A stretch of DNA of 64,000 nucleotides from Sesamia nonagrioides (GCA_017933935.1 JADWQK010002063.1:6014001-6078000), one strand, 5' to 3'; shown: positions 10,358-20,905, counted from the stretch's first letter. The notes: generated by a model not told the origin, from the sequence alone. Numbers and translations: made by a program.

Positions 10358-10755
10358 TTTTATAAACGAATACGTCCACTCGCCACAGACACGCGCGTAG
10401 TACTGGACGCTGCAACGGCGCCGGAGTATCTCGACTCGCGCGGCGCTCGCGCGTAATGCGCGCGAGTCGAGAGTCCCGCTCATTGCAAGCGTTTTACGCG
10501 CGAGTGCGGTAAAGCGCGAGAGCATCTGGACGGAATGTATGCAGCTCTAGTAACTCGAGAAGGCGCGAGTGCCTACGCGCGAGTGGACTCGCGCGTAAAT
10601 CGCGCTTTCTGGACAGGCTCTTACGCGCGAGTCCACTCGCGCGTAGGCACTCGCGCGTTCTCGAGTTACTAGAGCTGCATACATTCCGTCCAGATGCTCT
10701 CGCGCGTTACCGCACTCGCGCGTAAAACGCTTGCAATGAGCGGGACTCTCGACTC

Positions 10756-10911
10756 GAAATTGAGAAAAGGGTAGATAAGTGGGATAGGGAATCGTCAGAT
10801 TATTCTAATAGGACCATTACGCGTAGGGACTGGGAAGAAATAGTAGAATTTTTTTGTGAAGCTGGTGATTCCAAGGAGAGAAAAAAACTTGTAGGTCATT
10901 CTGTCACGTAG
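10756..10911 (+). pseudogene. MADF protein fragment, copy 2
   Basis: The plus strand reads EIEKRVDKWDRESSDYSNRT then DWEEIVEFFCEAGDSKERKK and stops at TAG 10909. WEEI plus the preceding D-Y-x-N-R fits a MADF domain. It lacks the start codon region present in copy 1 but retains the Trp that copy 1 has lost, so neither copy is the direct source of the other in its present state. Confidence 0.65.
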
Positions 10912-11005
10912 AATGGGATGCACGTTAAATCGTCGACTTTCTCTTCGTTTACGACGTTTCCATCGACGGTATGCAAGCCACAACACAACCGCAGTATCCG
11001 AGTCC
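10795..11005 (-). pseudogene. Harbinger transposase N-terminus, copy 2
   Basis: This is the minus-strand frame from ATG 11007 down to about 10880, nearly identical to copy 1 (MDSDTAVVLWLAYRRWK, RRFNVHPILRDR). It ends where the deletion joins it to the MADF remnant. Read the coordinates as 10795-11007. Confidence 0.6.
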
Positions 11006-11459
11006 ATTTTTATAACTGACCAAATCCGTCTCATCACATACGCGCGTGATTTCGTCGCATCTGGACGCAATACAAATCAAAACGCGCGAGTCGACTCGCG
11101 CGTAAATCGTGCTTTCTGGACAGGCTCTTACGTTGTCGATTACAGTTCGGACGAAGCGTTTTGCCTCTCCTCGTACCGATGTACGCGGTATAAACGCGAC
11201 GAGCGAAAGAGGGATTGGAACAATTAGTGCGGGTCAAAGTTTAAAAAAAAAAGCTGCCAGTGGTGTTGTTTCCATCTGAATACAATTTCGAATCAATTCA
11301 ATTTCAATTTTTTTTTCAATTTATTTTTTTGTCTTCGAGGCTTCAGTGAATAGGCTCTTATTAAACTAGCGCCCTTTATCATCTACGACTGCATCATTAC
11401 TTAGAACCATCAGGGGGGATTGAGGCCAAGCAGTAGTTTATAAAAGGTAAATTCCCCCG

Positions 11460-11975
11460 ATAGAATAGAATTTTTGTGACTGAACCTAGGAAGAGTAAAA
11501 TGAAGGAGGAAGTATCTGTGCTATGTTATTTAATCAGGCGTTTATATTCATTAGCATTTACATTCTTGATGATATGTTTCGACGTTTTCAACGCATCGGC
11601 CTCGATTTCCTTGTTCGCAAACTAAATTTAGTTTTTTTTAGTTCAGTGCATCTCTTTCTTTCAACTTCATTAAGAAAAGGACAGAAGATAAATATTATTT
11701 TAGTTCTGTCAAATTAAAACGCGCCTGACATAAATTGTTGCAATTTTAGAAGCCATGTTTTAGTCGCGTCTATACTGTCTATGAATTGTCTATGTAATTT
11801 GACTGGACTAAGCTAATATATTTTCTTCTATACTTTTCTTAAAAAGATGCAATGAACTTACAATTACTTAGTTTAGTTTATGAACCAAATAATCGGCGCC
11901 ATTATCAGACTATCTTGAAAAACCAAGCCAAGTCTCACTTTTGAAGTTAATAAAAAAATAACAGTAGTAGTACGT
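11460..11975. other. No gene seen
   Basis: AT-rich sequence. 11752-11830 (AGCCATGTTTTAGTCGCGTC) resembles 13641-13700 (AGCCATGTTTTCAGTCGCGT), a small dispersed repeat. Confidence 0.4.
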
Positions 11976-12195
11976 CTGGGCGTGCCCAGGGCCGACCTGA
12001 GAGATGGGGCATCTTTCGGGTCGGCCCTGGGTATCTCGCAGAACATGTATGGACTCCCCTGATTACCAAAGAAAGTGTAAATGAGGACTTATCTCTAACT
12101 TTTAAATAAACCACGCAGTAGATACTGACAAAATACACGGTGTAATTGCCATAAAACCGTGTCTAACTATAAAGCACAAAGATTACTCACTCTAA

Positions 12196-13214
12196 AAAGG
12201 AGATGTTTCATTTTGGACCACCACTATGTACGCTATACAATATGTAAAGAAAACCCTGTCCGACCCGTAAGGATAATAAAGGTTAGGTAAACACTTGACC
12301 AAATATAATATAAAATTTTACATAATCATCATAGTAACAATACTAATGAATTTTGAAATAATCCTTTTTTCCCGGGAATTTAATCCAATTTCCCCGAAAT
12401 TTGGTAATTTTTAAAAAGTGACAACAACGGTATTATTATAAGCGAATAGCGACGCGAACACGTCACAGGTGCCGCGTGCCCTGCCCCCCGCCGCCCGCGG
12501 ATGATGTTGCTTAGCGCACACGTATTAAGTTACCTCTTTTTGCGAAATAATATTTATTTTTTTAGGGGGATTTTTTTTTAAAGTTTAGACTGTCTTTGTG
12601 GGCATTATTAGAATCAGTTATCGATACCTAACAATACCTTCACGGATCGGACAGGGTTTTCTTTACATATTGTATAGATAAAAAGGAAAAAAATAGAACA
12701 TTATCATAAAAATACTACTAAATTAATTTGAATAAAAATACAAATATGTATAATAATTTATTTGAAACGTTTTTTAGTGAGATAACCCTTTATTAAGGTA
12801 GCCATGACACTGGTTATGACGTTTGATTGGCAACTTTGACAGTTCTATTTTCCCGTTGTGTTCGTGTCGAGTGTTGATTTGAGTTGATTGGGTTTATTTA
12901 ATGGGCCGTATGTTCGGAATTCATGTTTTGTTTTTTTCACAGTCATATGGTAGATAATATAGGTACGATAGCCTTAGATTCATGACACGTCAATCAAATG
13001 TCACTGTCAAAATCTTATTTCGCTTATTGCTGACCACCATATTTATTAGTAGTTGTGTTGCACTCCTTGGCCGAGTTAAATTGAAACTGTATAAAAACTA
13101 AGGCAAAATATAGGAAGTTAACATTAAAAACAGTTAACTACAGCGTAACTATACCTAGCAATAAGTGTACAATGTGCTGGCCCAGGCTCCATATATTTCT
13201 GAAACATCTCCTTT
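12196..13214. mobile_element. Element Y with AAAGGAGATGTTTCA ends, the middle of the nest
   Basis: The perfect 15-bp inverted ends lie at 12196-12210 and 13200-13214. The interior matches 40306-40690 (partial copy), including AACCCTTTATTAAGGTAGCC and TCAATCAAATGTCACTGTCA. It is interrupted at 12238-12672 by MITE Z. Confidence 0.7.
12238..12672. mobile_element. MITE Z copy 1 (Tc1/mariner-type, TA TSD)
   Basis: It starts CAATATGTAAAGAAAACCCT and ends with its reverse complement, giving terminal repeats of about 26 bp. TA duplications lie at 12236-12237 and 12673-12674. The uninterrupted target is seen at 40335-40350 (CGCTATATAGATAAAAAGG), which proves precise insertion at TA. It is 435 bp with no ORF. 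A second copy spans 38180-39144. Confidence 0.92.
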
Positions 13215-13463
13215 GACTTGCCACACCCCCAAGGCCGGACTTGCCACATCTAGGCCTGACTTACCCCAAAACCAGAAGGTGGGTACGCCCATGGTAGTGC
13301 GTAACTGTTTATTGTTTTATTACCTTTAATAGTTACATAAGTAAGTAATAAAAGCTTATTTTATAGGGTAACAATATTTTATAACACTTTTATTACCAGC
13401 TAGACATTCATTTACGTAGTTTCGACTATTATTTAAGAAATAATTTCCTTATGAGTCTTAGGA

Positions 13464-13577
13464 TCATTCTTCGTTTTCTTGCAACTGGAGTCTGACTTCG
13501 TATTGAGACCGGTACCATATCCACCAACCGAGGGCATGGCGGGTCGCTGCGGAAACTATCCAGCAGTAGTAGCAAAC
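13464..13577 (-). CDS. MARCH-type E3 ligase, last coding exon
   Basis: This is the terminal coding exon: acceptor CATTTTCCAG directly above 13577, then 37 codons and TGA at 13466-13464. In phase 0 it completes the second membrane helix (VCYYCWIVSAATRHALGWW) and adds a short charged cytoplasmic tail (WYRSQYEVRLQLQENEE). Aromatic and Arg-rich residues just after the second helix are usual in MARCH proteins. The visible protein is then about 368 residues plus the missing N-terminus. Minus-strand AATAAA hexamers lie downstream at 13316-13321 and 13308-13313 and are candidate polyadenylation signals, close to the end of repeat X at 13290. The link to the other two exons rests on phase, strand and topology; a transcript would settle it. 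Confidence 0.8.
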   Translation of the reverse strand, partial: VCYYCWIVSAATRHALGWWIWYRSQYEVRLQLQENEE

Positions 13578-13723
13578 CTGGAAAATGAAATATGCATTGA
13601 AACCGAAACCATTGTTAAGAAAACTTGAAAGTATTTTTGTAGCCATGTTTTCAGTCGCGTCTATATTGTCTATGGAGAATCTTAATTTGGTAGGACTAAA
13701 CAGGTTCCTTTCTTTATATTATA

Positions 13724-14171
13724 CAGAGTGGTGCTGACAATACGACAATAAATGAAAACACAGACCATGCTGGTTCATAGGAATAATTTTGAGCCATAGA
13801 AAAAAACCTAGCATTAAAAATAAAAAAATGAGAATTTCAAAGAAACTAAATCGCATAAAATTGCAAATGGAATAGAACATCTTTAAAATATTGGTTCAAT
13901 GACCTCCGATCAGCGGGCGACAGCGCGTTCCTGTACCGACTTGCTTTTTCGCGCTATTATTACTAAAGTTTAGTACCGCTGGATGCGGCGGTCATCAACC
14001 TCTAAGCGCTTCCTTATCAACATGTACATCATGTAGAAAATATGAAAAATGAAAAATAATTTCTTGTGACTAAACTAATGGATATATTTATATATTTTTT
14101 TAATGGGTAGACTGAGAATGTGTTGAGGTACACGATGTTTCATTTATTGTCGTATTGTCAGCACCACTCTG
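13724..14171. mobile_element. MITE M copy 1, 34-bp perfect TIR, TA TSD
   Basis: The ends CAGAGTGGTGCTGACAATAC (continuing 14 more bases to 13757) are repeated exactly in reverse complement at 14138-14171. TA lies on both sides (13722-13723, 14172-14173). It is 448 bp with no ORF and lies in the last intron of the MARCH gene. A decayed copy is at 47272-47591. Confidence 0.93.
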
Positions 14172-14200
14172 TATAGAAAGAAAAAGATGCACAGAAACAT

Positions 14201-14454
14201 GGGCCTACCCAGGGGGGAGAAGGGGGGCGGGGGCAGCTCGCAGAACATTATATGAACTCCCCTAATTACTAAACAAATTATAAACGACGACTTATCTCTA
14301 ATTTGTAAGCCACGCAGTAGACACTAAGAAAATATACGGCGTAATTGCCAAAAAACCGCGTGCGACTACAGCGCACAAAGAATATCCAGTCCAAAAACTT
14401 ATCTTGCCCCTAGGCCTGACTTGGCCCGCTCTTAGGCAAGAAGCTGGGTACGCC
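14201..14454. mobile_element. Repeat X copy 2, uninterrupted
   Basis: The ends GGGCCTACCCA / TGGGTACGCC are near-inverted. It provides the uninterrupted version of the X sequence split at 12195/13215. Confidence 0.7.
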
Positions 14455-14459
14455 AGAAC

Positions 14460-15190
14460 CTAAATATAGTTCAGTTCGTGAATAAGGGAATCGACGCCAC
14501 AGATTTTTATGAAAAACATAGGTAACTTTTATATTAGTACGATAATGTGAAACGGTATATTTAATACATTGCAGATAATCTTGCCTTGAACAAAGTACGT
14601 GTCACGTCGGACGTGTCGTATTAGCGTCTTTTGTTTTTGATAAAGAGCAAACCTTACAAATCGCACTCCAGTGCAGTTTTCAATGTCAAATAAGTATGAA
14701 CTTTGCAACCAATAAAATAAAGTTTAAATCAAGATTGTTTTCACAAGCCTGTGAGAACAAGACAGTGGACAGTTACATAATTAAATTAACTTATTTTTGA
14801 TTTTATTTTGAGAGCTATAAGATTGATATTCACATTGTTCATTCAGGCTAGTTTTGATCATAATATAATATAAATTAGTTGGCACAATTGATGTGAGCGA
14901 ATTCAGTTACGTACTAGAGCGCGGAATTGACTGCAGCTTGACAAGAGCTGCCAATTGCCGCTGTGCATTAGTACATCGGCAATCATTATGTCATCTTCGG
15001 CGACTCCATTGTTACACGCTAACAATAAGTGTACGTAACGAGATAGAGTTGAAAATCTAATAAAGAAATCTGACACATTGTAGCTTGATGTAGGTACTAT
15101 CGTTTGTATTTAAATATCTCCCGGAACTAGAAGGACACTTCTTGTAGTAATAAAAATATTCACAATCAAAAATCCTACTACTTATCTATA
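14460..15190. other. Intronic sequence, no gene seen
   Basis: Last MARCH intron; no repeat boundary or open frame was recognised. Confidence 0.4.
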
Positions 15191-15565
15191 CTATCTATAC
15201 TAATTTAAAAAGCTGAAGAGTTTGTTTGTTTGTTTAATCTCAGAAACTACTGGTCCGATTTGAAAAATTCTTTTTGCATTGGATAGCGCTTAGGCTATTT
15301 AACATCACGCTGCGACCAGTAGGAGCGGGGCATATATAAAAAAAACGCGGGTGAAACCGTGTGGCCCAGCTAGTAATATATAAAGCTGAAGATTTTGTTT
15401 GTATGTTTGTTTGTTTGAACGCGCTAATCTCAGGAACTGCTGGTTCAATTTGAAAAAAACATTTTTGCGTTGGATAGCCCATTAATCCAGGAAGGCTTTA
15501 GGCTATATAACATCACGCTGCGACCAATAGGAGCGGAGCATAACTAACTCCACGCGAATGAAGTA
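15190..15565 (+). repeat. Two tandem copies of dispersed repeat F
   Basis: Both contain AGCTGAAGA-TTTGTTTG, TCTCAG-AACT-CTGGT and ATCACGCTGCGACCA-TAGGAGCGG. Other copies are at 37965-38177 (plus) and 50535-50748 (minus). Non-coding; class unknown. Confidence 0.65.
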
Positions 15566-15829
15566 TTATTTATATGAAAGTTTGGGGGTATGGATGGATA
15601 CGAATGTTTGTTATTCTATTCTGTTATTCTTTACCAAAAAACTACTGGACGGATTTAGATGAAATTTAGCATAGATATTTTATAATCAATAGAGATCAGA
15701 AATTACGGCGCTTATAACTTTACACAAAATAATAACGTGGATACGCCTTTTAATTAACAGTTGTGTAAATGATTTTAGTTTTCGTATAGGTATTTATAAT
15801 TTTACCTTCAAAAATGACATAACACCTTG

Positions 15830-15860
15830 TTATACGCCATCTCTACTAGATGGCGTATAA
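15830..15860. repeat. 13-bp perfect hairpin
   Basis: TTATACGCCATCT at 15830-15842 is reverse-complemented at 15848-15860, with loop CTACT. Confidence 0.85.
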
Positions 15861-15959
15861 TTTAGAAATATTTATGAACAAACCATGTAGTGGTATACAT
15901 ATTAACTACTTACCGGAATATCCGATCTCTAATATTCAGGAATAACACATACTACCTTT

Positions 15960-16275
15960 CATACCAATACTAGCTGTGCCTGGCAGTTTCACCCGCGTAA
16001 GCTTCGAACTGAAAGAGCTCAGTTGATATAAAATAAAGCGCCTGTTAAAGTAATGGGAGCAATATATACGTCAGCGTTTGCTCCTGATTTCGGAACATTT
16101 TTTGTTACAACTCTGCTCCGATTGTTAATAGCGGGATGTTTTATAGCCTATGTCCTTTCTCAGGCTCTAGACTATCTGTGTACTAAATTTCATTACAATC
16201 GGTTCAGTAGTTTTGGCGTGAAAGCCGGACAGACAGACAGAGATACTTTCGCATTTATAATATTAGTATGGATTA
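15960..16275 (+). repeat. Dispersed repeat E, copy 2
   Basis: It ends ACTTTCGCATTTATAATATT AGTATGG like the copy at 8250, with GGACAGACAGACAG before it. The 5' part is diverged. Confidence 0.6.
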
Positions 16276-16760
16276 CGCGGGATCGAAACTTTCGCGCTTG
16301 TAACCGCGGGTCTATAAGTTTAGTCTATAATTTTCCTACGTTTTTATAAAACTTTTGAGATAGATTGTCGTTTAGATGAGACTACTAATAGATTTTGTGC
16401 GATTTTAATTACGCTTATTGGTTTTCAGTTCACCGCACAATTTTCTAATGAACAAAATGAAATTATCACCGAGTTCAAGCCTCTCCCCCGGTACCCGGCG
16501 CATCGCTGGCGCGATATCCATTCTCGATAATACAGGCACTAGAAACAATCAAAATCGAATTTCGGTAATTTAGATAGTATAAACAATTTATTGGTAGGTA
16601 TGTTGTACGCAGAACTATGGGGAGGTTACCAGGGGTTGAAAGGGAGAAAACTTTAGATGATAATAATCCAACTTCTAATGAATAATGACATAAATTGATA
16701 CATATCTATCATCTCACTGTACTAATTATGATAATCTAATACAGTCTTTATTTCTAAGAT
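16275..16760. other. Intronic sequence, no gene seen
   Basis: No repeat family or open frame was recognised. Confidence 0.35.
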
Positions 16761-16762
16761 CG

Positions 16763-17125
16763 ACTGCCGGCAGAAGTTACCACCCACCAGACAAGGTCTT
16801 GCCGCCAAGCGATTCGTCGTGTTCCGGTATGATGTCTGGTGAAGCCGTACGGAGGACGGGTCTGAGCAGTTATGCCGGCCGGGTACGATGCGTCAAATGT
16901 TGTTGTGTCGTGGAGGGTCTCCAGATCAATCTCCCTCTGGTGCAGCGTCGTTGGTCGTGTTGTTGGGTTTAACATTGCATCATCTCGCTCAACTGCCGTC
17001 TTTCTTCCTATTCACTCATTTTTTTTTTTTTGAGTGAATGTGTTTAGTAAACTAGCGCATTTTACCATAAACGATTGCATCTCTGCCTACCACCAGGCGG
17101 AATTGCGGTCAAGTACAAGTTAATA
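16763..17125 (+). mobile_element. Family A composite element, copy 2
   Basis: It starts CTGCCGGCAGAAGTTACCAC, carries the full head, then the hairpin junction TCACTCA-T-run-TGAGTGAAT, then the LINE-J tail to AAGTTAATAA. Confidence 0.8.
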
Positions 17126-17129
17126 AGTA

Positions 17130-17885
17130 TTTAAAAAGATTATTGTTATTTGAGTAACTCTATGCTGGTGGCATCAAGTTACGCTATATGACGTCATTAT
17201 TTATTGTGGATTATGGAACTGGATTCTACGTGTTGGTATCACTGTTTTTAAAAACAATTTATAGTGAAAAGAAAACACAGAGAAAAGCCCAAAGAAATAT
17301 TCTTGAACTTAGAAGACCTACTTACGTCTTATTTAGATATAGATCGTCAGAGTTACATATGTATACGAATTTCTGGTTCTAAGGGTCTAGAATAGTAAAG
17401 TTAGCTGCGTGGAATTCTGAACATCTCCACAGATATACTCATTATGAATACGCAGAGCGTTTAGCGCAGTTCGCTTGTGTAGAATCGTAGCAATGCCCTT
17501 TAATAAGCCTAACCAATACCCCAATACTGCAATGATCTATGTATAAATATAGTTTATACTGTGAATTTGAGGACTACGTTCATTCCAGATATTTAGACAT
17601 CAAAATAATCTTATTTTCTATCTTCTATTTATCTAAATAGAAGATAGAAAATTAATCCTAAGTAATTATAAAAAAGTTCGACGGACCTTCAGCTTTCAAC
17701 AGCAGTAGAATCTAGGCGAGGAAATTTTTCCCTTTGAGCTAAGTTTCATCATTCTGAGTGATGTTTACACAGTTTTATTTTACAGATCGTAGACCTGTAG
17801 GGTAATTGCGTGGCACACTATCAGTGGCAATTTATTTTGGCAGTTTAACAACATACATTGCGTTATTTACGTTGTTGACCAGACA
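17130..17885. other. Intronic sequence with a 17-bp hairpin
   Basis: No gene seen. TTTTCTATCTTCTATTT at 17614-17630 is exactly reverse-complemented at 17635-17651. Confidence 0.5.
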
Positions 17886-17888
17886 CAA

Positions 17889-18232
17889 TTTTTTTTTTAT
17901 TAGTTATAAACTAGTGCTTGACTGCAATCCCGCCTGATGGTAAGCAGTGATGTAATCGTTGATGGTAAAACGCACTAGCTTATTAAGCCTATTCACTCAA
18001 AAAAACTGAGTGAATAGGAAGGAAGACGGCAGTTGAGCGAGGTGATGCAATGTTTAACCCAACAACACGACCAACGATGCTGCGCCAGAGGATGATCTGG
18101 AGACCCTCCACGACCAAACTCCCGACACAACAACATTAGGCACATCGTACCCGGTACACATCGCAACACAACTGCTCAGACCCGTCCTCCGTACGGCTTC
18201 ACCAGACATCATGCCGGAACACGACGAATTGA
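17889..18232 (-). mobile_element. Family A composite element, copy 3
   Basis: Reverse orientation: the poly(T) start at 17890 is the element's 3' poly(A). It is followed by the LINE-J tail, the junction TCACTCAAAAAAACTGAGTGA and the head to GAACACGACGAATTG. Confidence 0.8.
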
Positions 18233-18771
18233 ATTTACGAATTTCAAACATATGGACCAATGAATTAGCAAAATGATTCCAATTGATAGGAATAATGTAT
18301 TATGCAAAATAGGTGCAGACGCGGTTTTTTTTTTTTTTTTTTTTAAAATAGCGTCCCAGAGCGGGAAACATTACCTAAAACATCTGAATTTCCGTAAATA
18401 TATTAGGTATAAGGTAGGCCGTTTAGCTTTCAATCTGTTAATCTTTAAATAATAGGACATATCTCCAGGAACTTCTTTCGAGAAGCCTGTGAACGAAGGT
18501 TATTAAACTGTTGGTAATCATGTGCGAAATTGTGTAAACGAAATTTTATTAACAATAAAAGATGGCGTTACGACTTTGGCAACGCGCCACAATAAACCCT
18601 TGCTGTTGTACAGACGACATCACATCAAGCTACTACAATCTGTCAGATTTCTGTATCCGATTTTCAACTTCATCTCTAAGGCATTAAAGCTGAAGGTTGA
18701 TTGGGAATATTTGACAGTTTTAGGTAGCGTGACCTACTGTCGTGCGTACTAGATACAAAAACATCACTTAC
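18233..18771. other. Intronic sequence, no gene seen
   Basis: A T20 run lies at about 18325-18344. No open frame was recognised. Confidence 0.35.
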
Positions 18772-18927
18772 TAGCGTCATACAAGCCAGTACGAAGGTCG
18801 AGGCTAAGGGCCAGGGTGTCACCGCATTCTCCTGCGTCATGAGACCAGCCAGCGTGCGTCCTGATAACCACGCAGCCAGCACAGCGAGAGGTGACATCAG
18901 CATTATTCCGAGACTGTCTACCATCAG
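18772..18927 (-). CDS. MARCH-type E3 ligase, exon with the first transmembrane segment
   Basis: This 156-nt exon (52 codons, phase 0 at both ends) has the acceptor TTCTTGTTCCAG just above 18927 and the donor GTAAGT starting at 18771. It encodes a hydrophobic helix beginning near LMVDSLGIMLMSPLAVLAAW, a short polar loop with GRTLAGLMTQENAV, and the start of a second helix (WPLASTFVLACMTL). Two membrane helices just after the RINGv domain is the standard MARCH layout, so the loop is inferred to face the lumen. Phase, strand and order agree with the RINGv exon 12.8 kb upstream and the last exon 5.2 kb downstream. A LINE-J fragment on the other strand begins only 46 nt into the upstream intron. 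Confidence 0.85.
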
Positions 18928-18972
18928 CTGGAACAAGAAAATATAATAGTATAGGAAGTTACCGCATACCTA

Positions 18973-19152
18973 CATCGAGGGACCGGATCAATTTTCCTGT
19001 GGCGGTGTTTCCGTCTGACTTCAATTTAAGTGTCTTCAAGGTTAGAGTGAATAGGTTGTTAGTAAACTAGCGCGCTTTACGATCAACGATTGCATCACTG
19101 CTTGCCATCAGGCGGGATTGCAGTCAAGCACTAGTTTATAATTATAAAAAAA
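18973..19152 (+). mobile_element. LINE-J 3' fragment next to the MARCH splice acceptor
   Basis: From CGAGGGACCGGATCAATTTT through GTGTCTTCAAGG to the tail TAGTTTATAATTATAAAAAA. It corresponds to 46660-46835. Its 5' border is 46 nt from the first base of the transmembrane exon, on the opposite strand. Confidence 0.8.
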
Positions 19153-19164
19153 TACATCATGATA

Positions 19165-19345
19165 TCATTAAAGCAAACAATTCGGCCTATTAAAGTTCAG
19201 TGCTGGACATACGAGTATGTGCCTCTCTGGCTCAGGCGCCACAAATCCTCAGCAACCAGTCCATCCTAGCCACCTTTTCAAGGTTGTAGGCGCATATAGC
19301 TGAGGGGAGACTGACACTATCTACCCTTGGCCATACGAGGTTTGC
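19165..19345. mobile_element. RTE-like LINE 3' fragment (probable)
   Basis: TTCAGTGCTGGACATACGAG and the following CCACAAATCCTCAGCAACC resemble the common lepidopteran RTE-type tail (consensus begins like CAGTGCTGGACATAGGCC). Decayed; orientation not certain. Confidence 0.45.
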
Positions 19346-20039
19346 ACTCAACTTGATTCGTTTTTACATTGTATTTCTTTTTTTAATTTAGAAGTTATTT
19401 GACACGTTTTGGATTCATGTTTTACTCCACTTGACAGTAAATATTCAGGCCTCCTCTCGGTAAGAGGGAATGGGCAGCAATCTACCATGCTAGCCCAGTG
19501 CGGATTGGTAAATATTACGTAAAATCTAGTGTAATAGATGTGCAAAAATAAGAAGGAGCCAGTATTTATTACATGTATTTTAAATTCTATTGCTTCTTAA
19601 CCAACTATAGATGTTCCTCTTGTAATATTTTGTCTTCTCCTAGCACACTTTATATAACGTATAAAGAAACGATATTGGAAGGGTTTAACTGAAGGTAGAT
19701 CAAAAAGTACGTTATTTGCTTATATGTGTATTATCACGATAAAACCCTTCGGTAATTCTGCACGCCTAGTATCGCAGTAATCTGCCGCAGGTGATGTTCA
19801 TTCTCATAACTTTCTAATATGTAGGTAGGATATAAAAACTCCTTCCAATATCGTTTTCGTCTCATCCAAAAAAGGGCTGCCCTTGGTAAGTAAATATTAC
19901 TCACTCCGTTACACGTTGCATAAGGTTACCCCATGCTACATGGGAGTTAATTATGACTGTTGAAATTTGGAATCACTACATCTATGTAGCTACGTAGCCT
20001 CTATAGGGTAATATATTGTTGTAATCAAACAAGGCAAGT

Positions 20040-20396
20040 CAAAGTCTTGCCGCCAAGCGATTCGTCGTGTTCTGGCATGATGTCTGGTGAAGCCGTACGG
20101 AGGACGGGTCTGAGCAGTTGTGTTGCGATGTGTGCCGGGTATGATGCGTCAAATATTGTTGTGCCGGGAGTTTGGTCGTGGAGGGTCTCCACGTCAATCT
20201 CCCTCTGGCACAGCATCGTTGGTTGTGTTATTGGGTCTAACATTGCACCACCTCGCTCAACCGCCATCTTCCTTCCTATTCACTAAGGTTTTTTTAAGTG
20301 AATGGGGTTAATAAACTAGCGCGCTTTACCATCAACGATTGCATCACTGCTTGTCATCAGGCGGGATTGCAGTCAAGCGCTAGTTTATAATAATAA
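20040..20396 (+). mobile_element. Family A composite element, copy 4
   Basis: Head from GTCTTGCCGCCAAGCGATTC, junction TATTCACTAAG-T-run-AAGTGAAT, LINE-J tail to TAGTTTATAATAA. The antisense strand of the head is open for about 80 codons. Confidence 0.8.
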
Positions 20397-20612
20397 TTAA
20401 AAAAAATAAAGAGAGATACATTTTGGACATTGACTACTTCTGATAGTATTTTCTTTTTCATGTTTCAATTGTAGTATGTATTAAAAATAAGGTCCAATTT
20501 GCAGACAGATCCAGCTCAAGACTTAGTTAATGATAGAAGCGCAAAGGCTTGTTGATTGTGGTGATTTATGTTTGTGAAAAATATTTTAATGGCGTAGATG
20601 TTTTTTTTATAT

Positions 20613-20905
20613 AATTTTAAACAAGTGCTTGACCGCAATCCCGCCTGATGGTAAGCAGTGATGCAATTGTTGATGGTAAAACGCGCATATTAAGTGCCAA
20701 CGATTCTGCACCAGAAGGAGATTGATCTGAAGACACTCCACGACCAAACTCCCGACACAACAACATTTGGCGCATCGTACCAGGCACACATAGCAACACT
20801 ACTGCTCAGACTCGTCCTCCGTACGGTTTCACCAGATATCATGCCGGAACACGATGATTCGCTTAGCGGCAAGTTATTGTCTGGTCGGTGGTAACTTCTG
20901 CCGGC
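20613..20905 (-). mobile_element. Family A composite element, copy 5
   Basis: Reverse orientation. The junction region and part of the head are deleted (LINE-J tail joins the head near 20695). It ends CTTCTGCCGGCAG at 20905. Confidence 0.75.

Larger units (their letters stand above)
9947..10620 (+). mobile_element. PIF/Harbinger derivative, copy 1 (complete ends)
   Basis: Both ends carry GAGCCTGTCCAGAAAGCGCG as inverted repeats that continue into ATTTACGCGCGAGT. TTA duplications lie at 9944-9946 and 10621-10623, and the 3-bp TWA duplication is the Harbinger signature. At 674 bp it is a deletion derivative that keeps the N-termini of two convergent genes: a transposase start on the plus strand and a MADF protein start on the minus strand. 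Many subterminal CGCGCGAGT motifs could be binding sites. Confidence 0.9.
10624..11127 (-). mobile_element. PIF/Harbinger derivative, copy 2 (inverted, left end missing)
   Basis: It is the reverse complement of copy 1, starting inside its terminal repeat at CGCGCGAGTCCACTCGCGCG and ending with the complete terminus GGACAGGCTC at 11127, followed by TTA 11128-11130. About 22 bp of its left terminus are missing. Relative to copy 1 it also lacks roughly 135 bp around the MADF start. The transposase N-terminus reads on the minus strand from ATG 11007. Confidence 0.88.
9857..11460 (+). mobile_element. LINE-J 3' fragment interrupted by a Harbinger pair
   Basis: 9857-9946 (GATTGCATGACTAAATTTCC... 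TCGGACGACCCGTCGTACGG) continues at 11131-11460 (CGTTGTCGATTAC, TTCGGACGAAGCGTTTTGCC, ... CATCAGG, TAGTTTATAA). Together they correspond to 45690-45811 plus 46600-46830. The inserted block 9947-11127 is flanked by TTA. Confidence 0.8.
11978..13290. mobile_element. Repeat X copy 1, the outer element of a three-level nest
   Basis: The ends GGGCGTGCCCA (11978-11988) and TGGGTACGCCC (13280-13290) are near-inverted repeats. X copy 2 at 14201-14454 is uninterrupted and shares CAGAACAT, TATCTCTAA, CCACGCAGTAGA and TAGGCCTGACTT. In copy 1 the sequence is split at about 12195/13215 by element Y. There is no coding capacity, and the TIR family is not resolved because no clean target duplication is visible. 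Confidence 0.7.
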
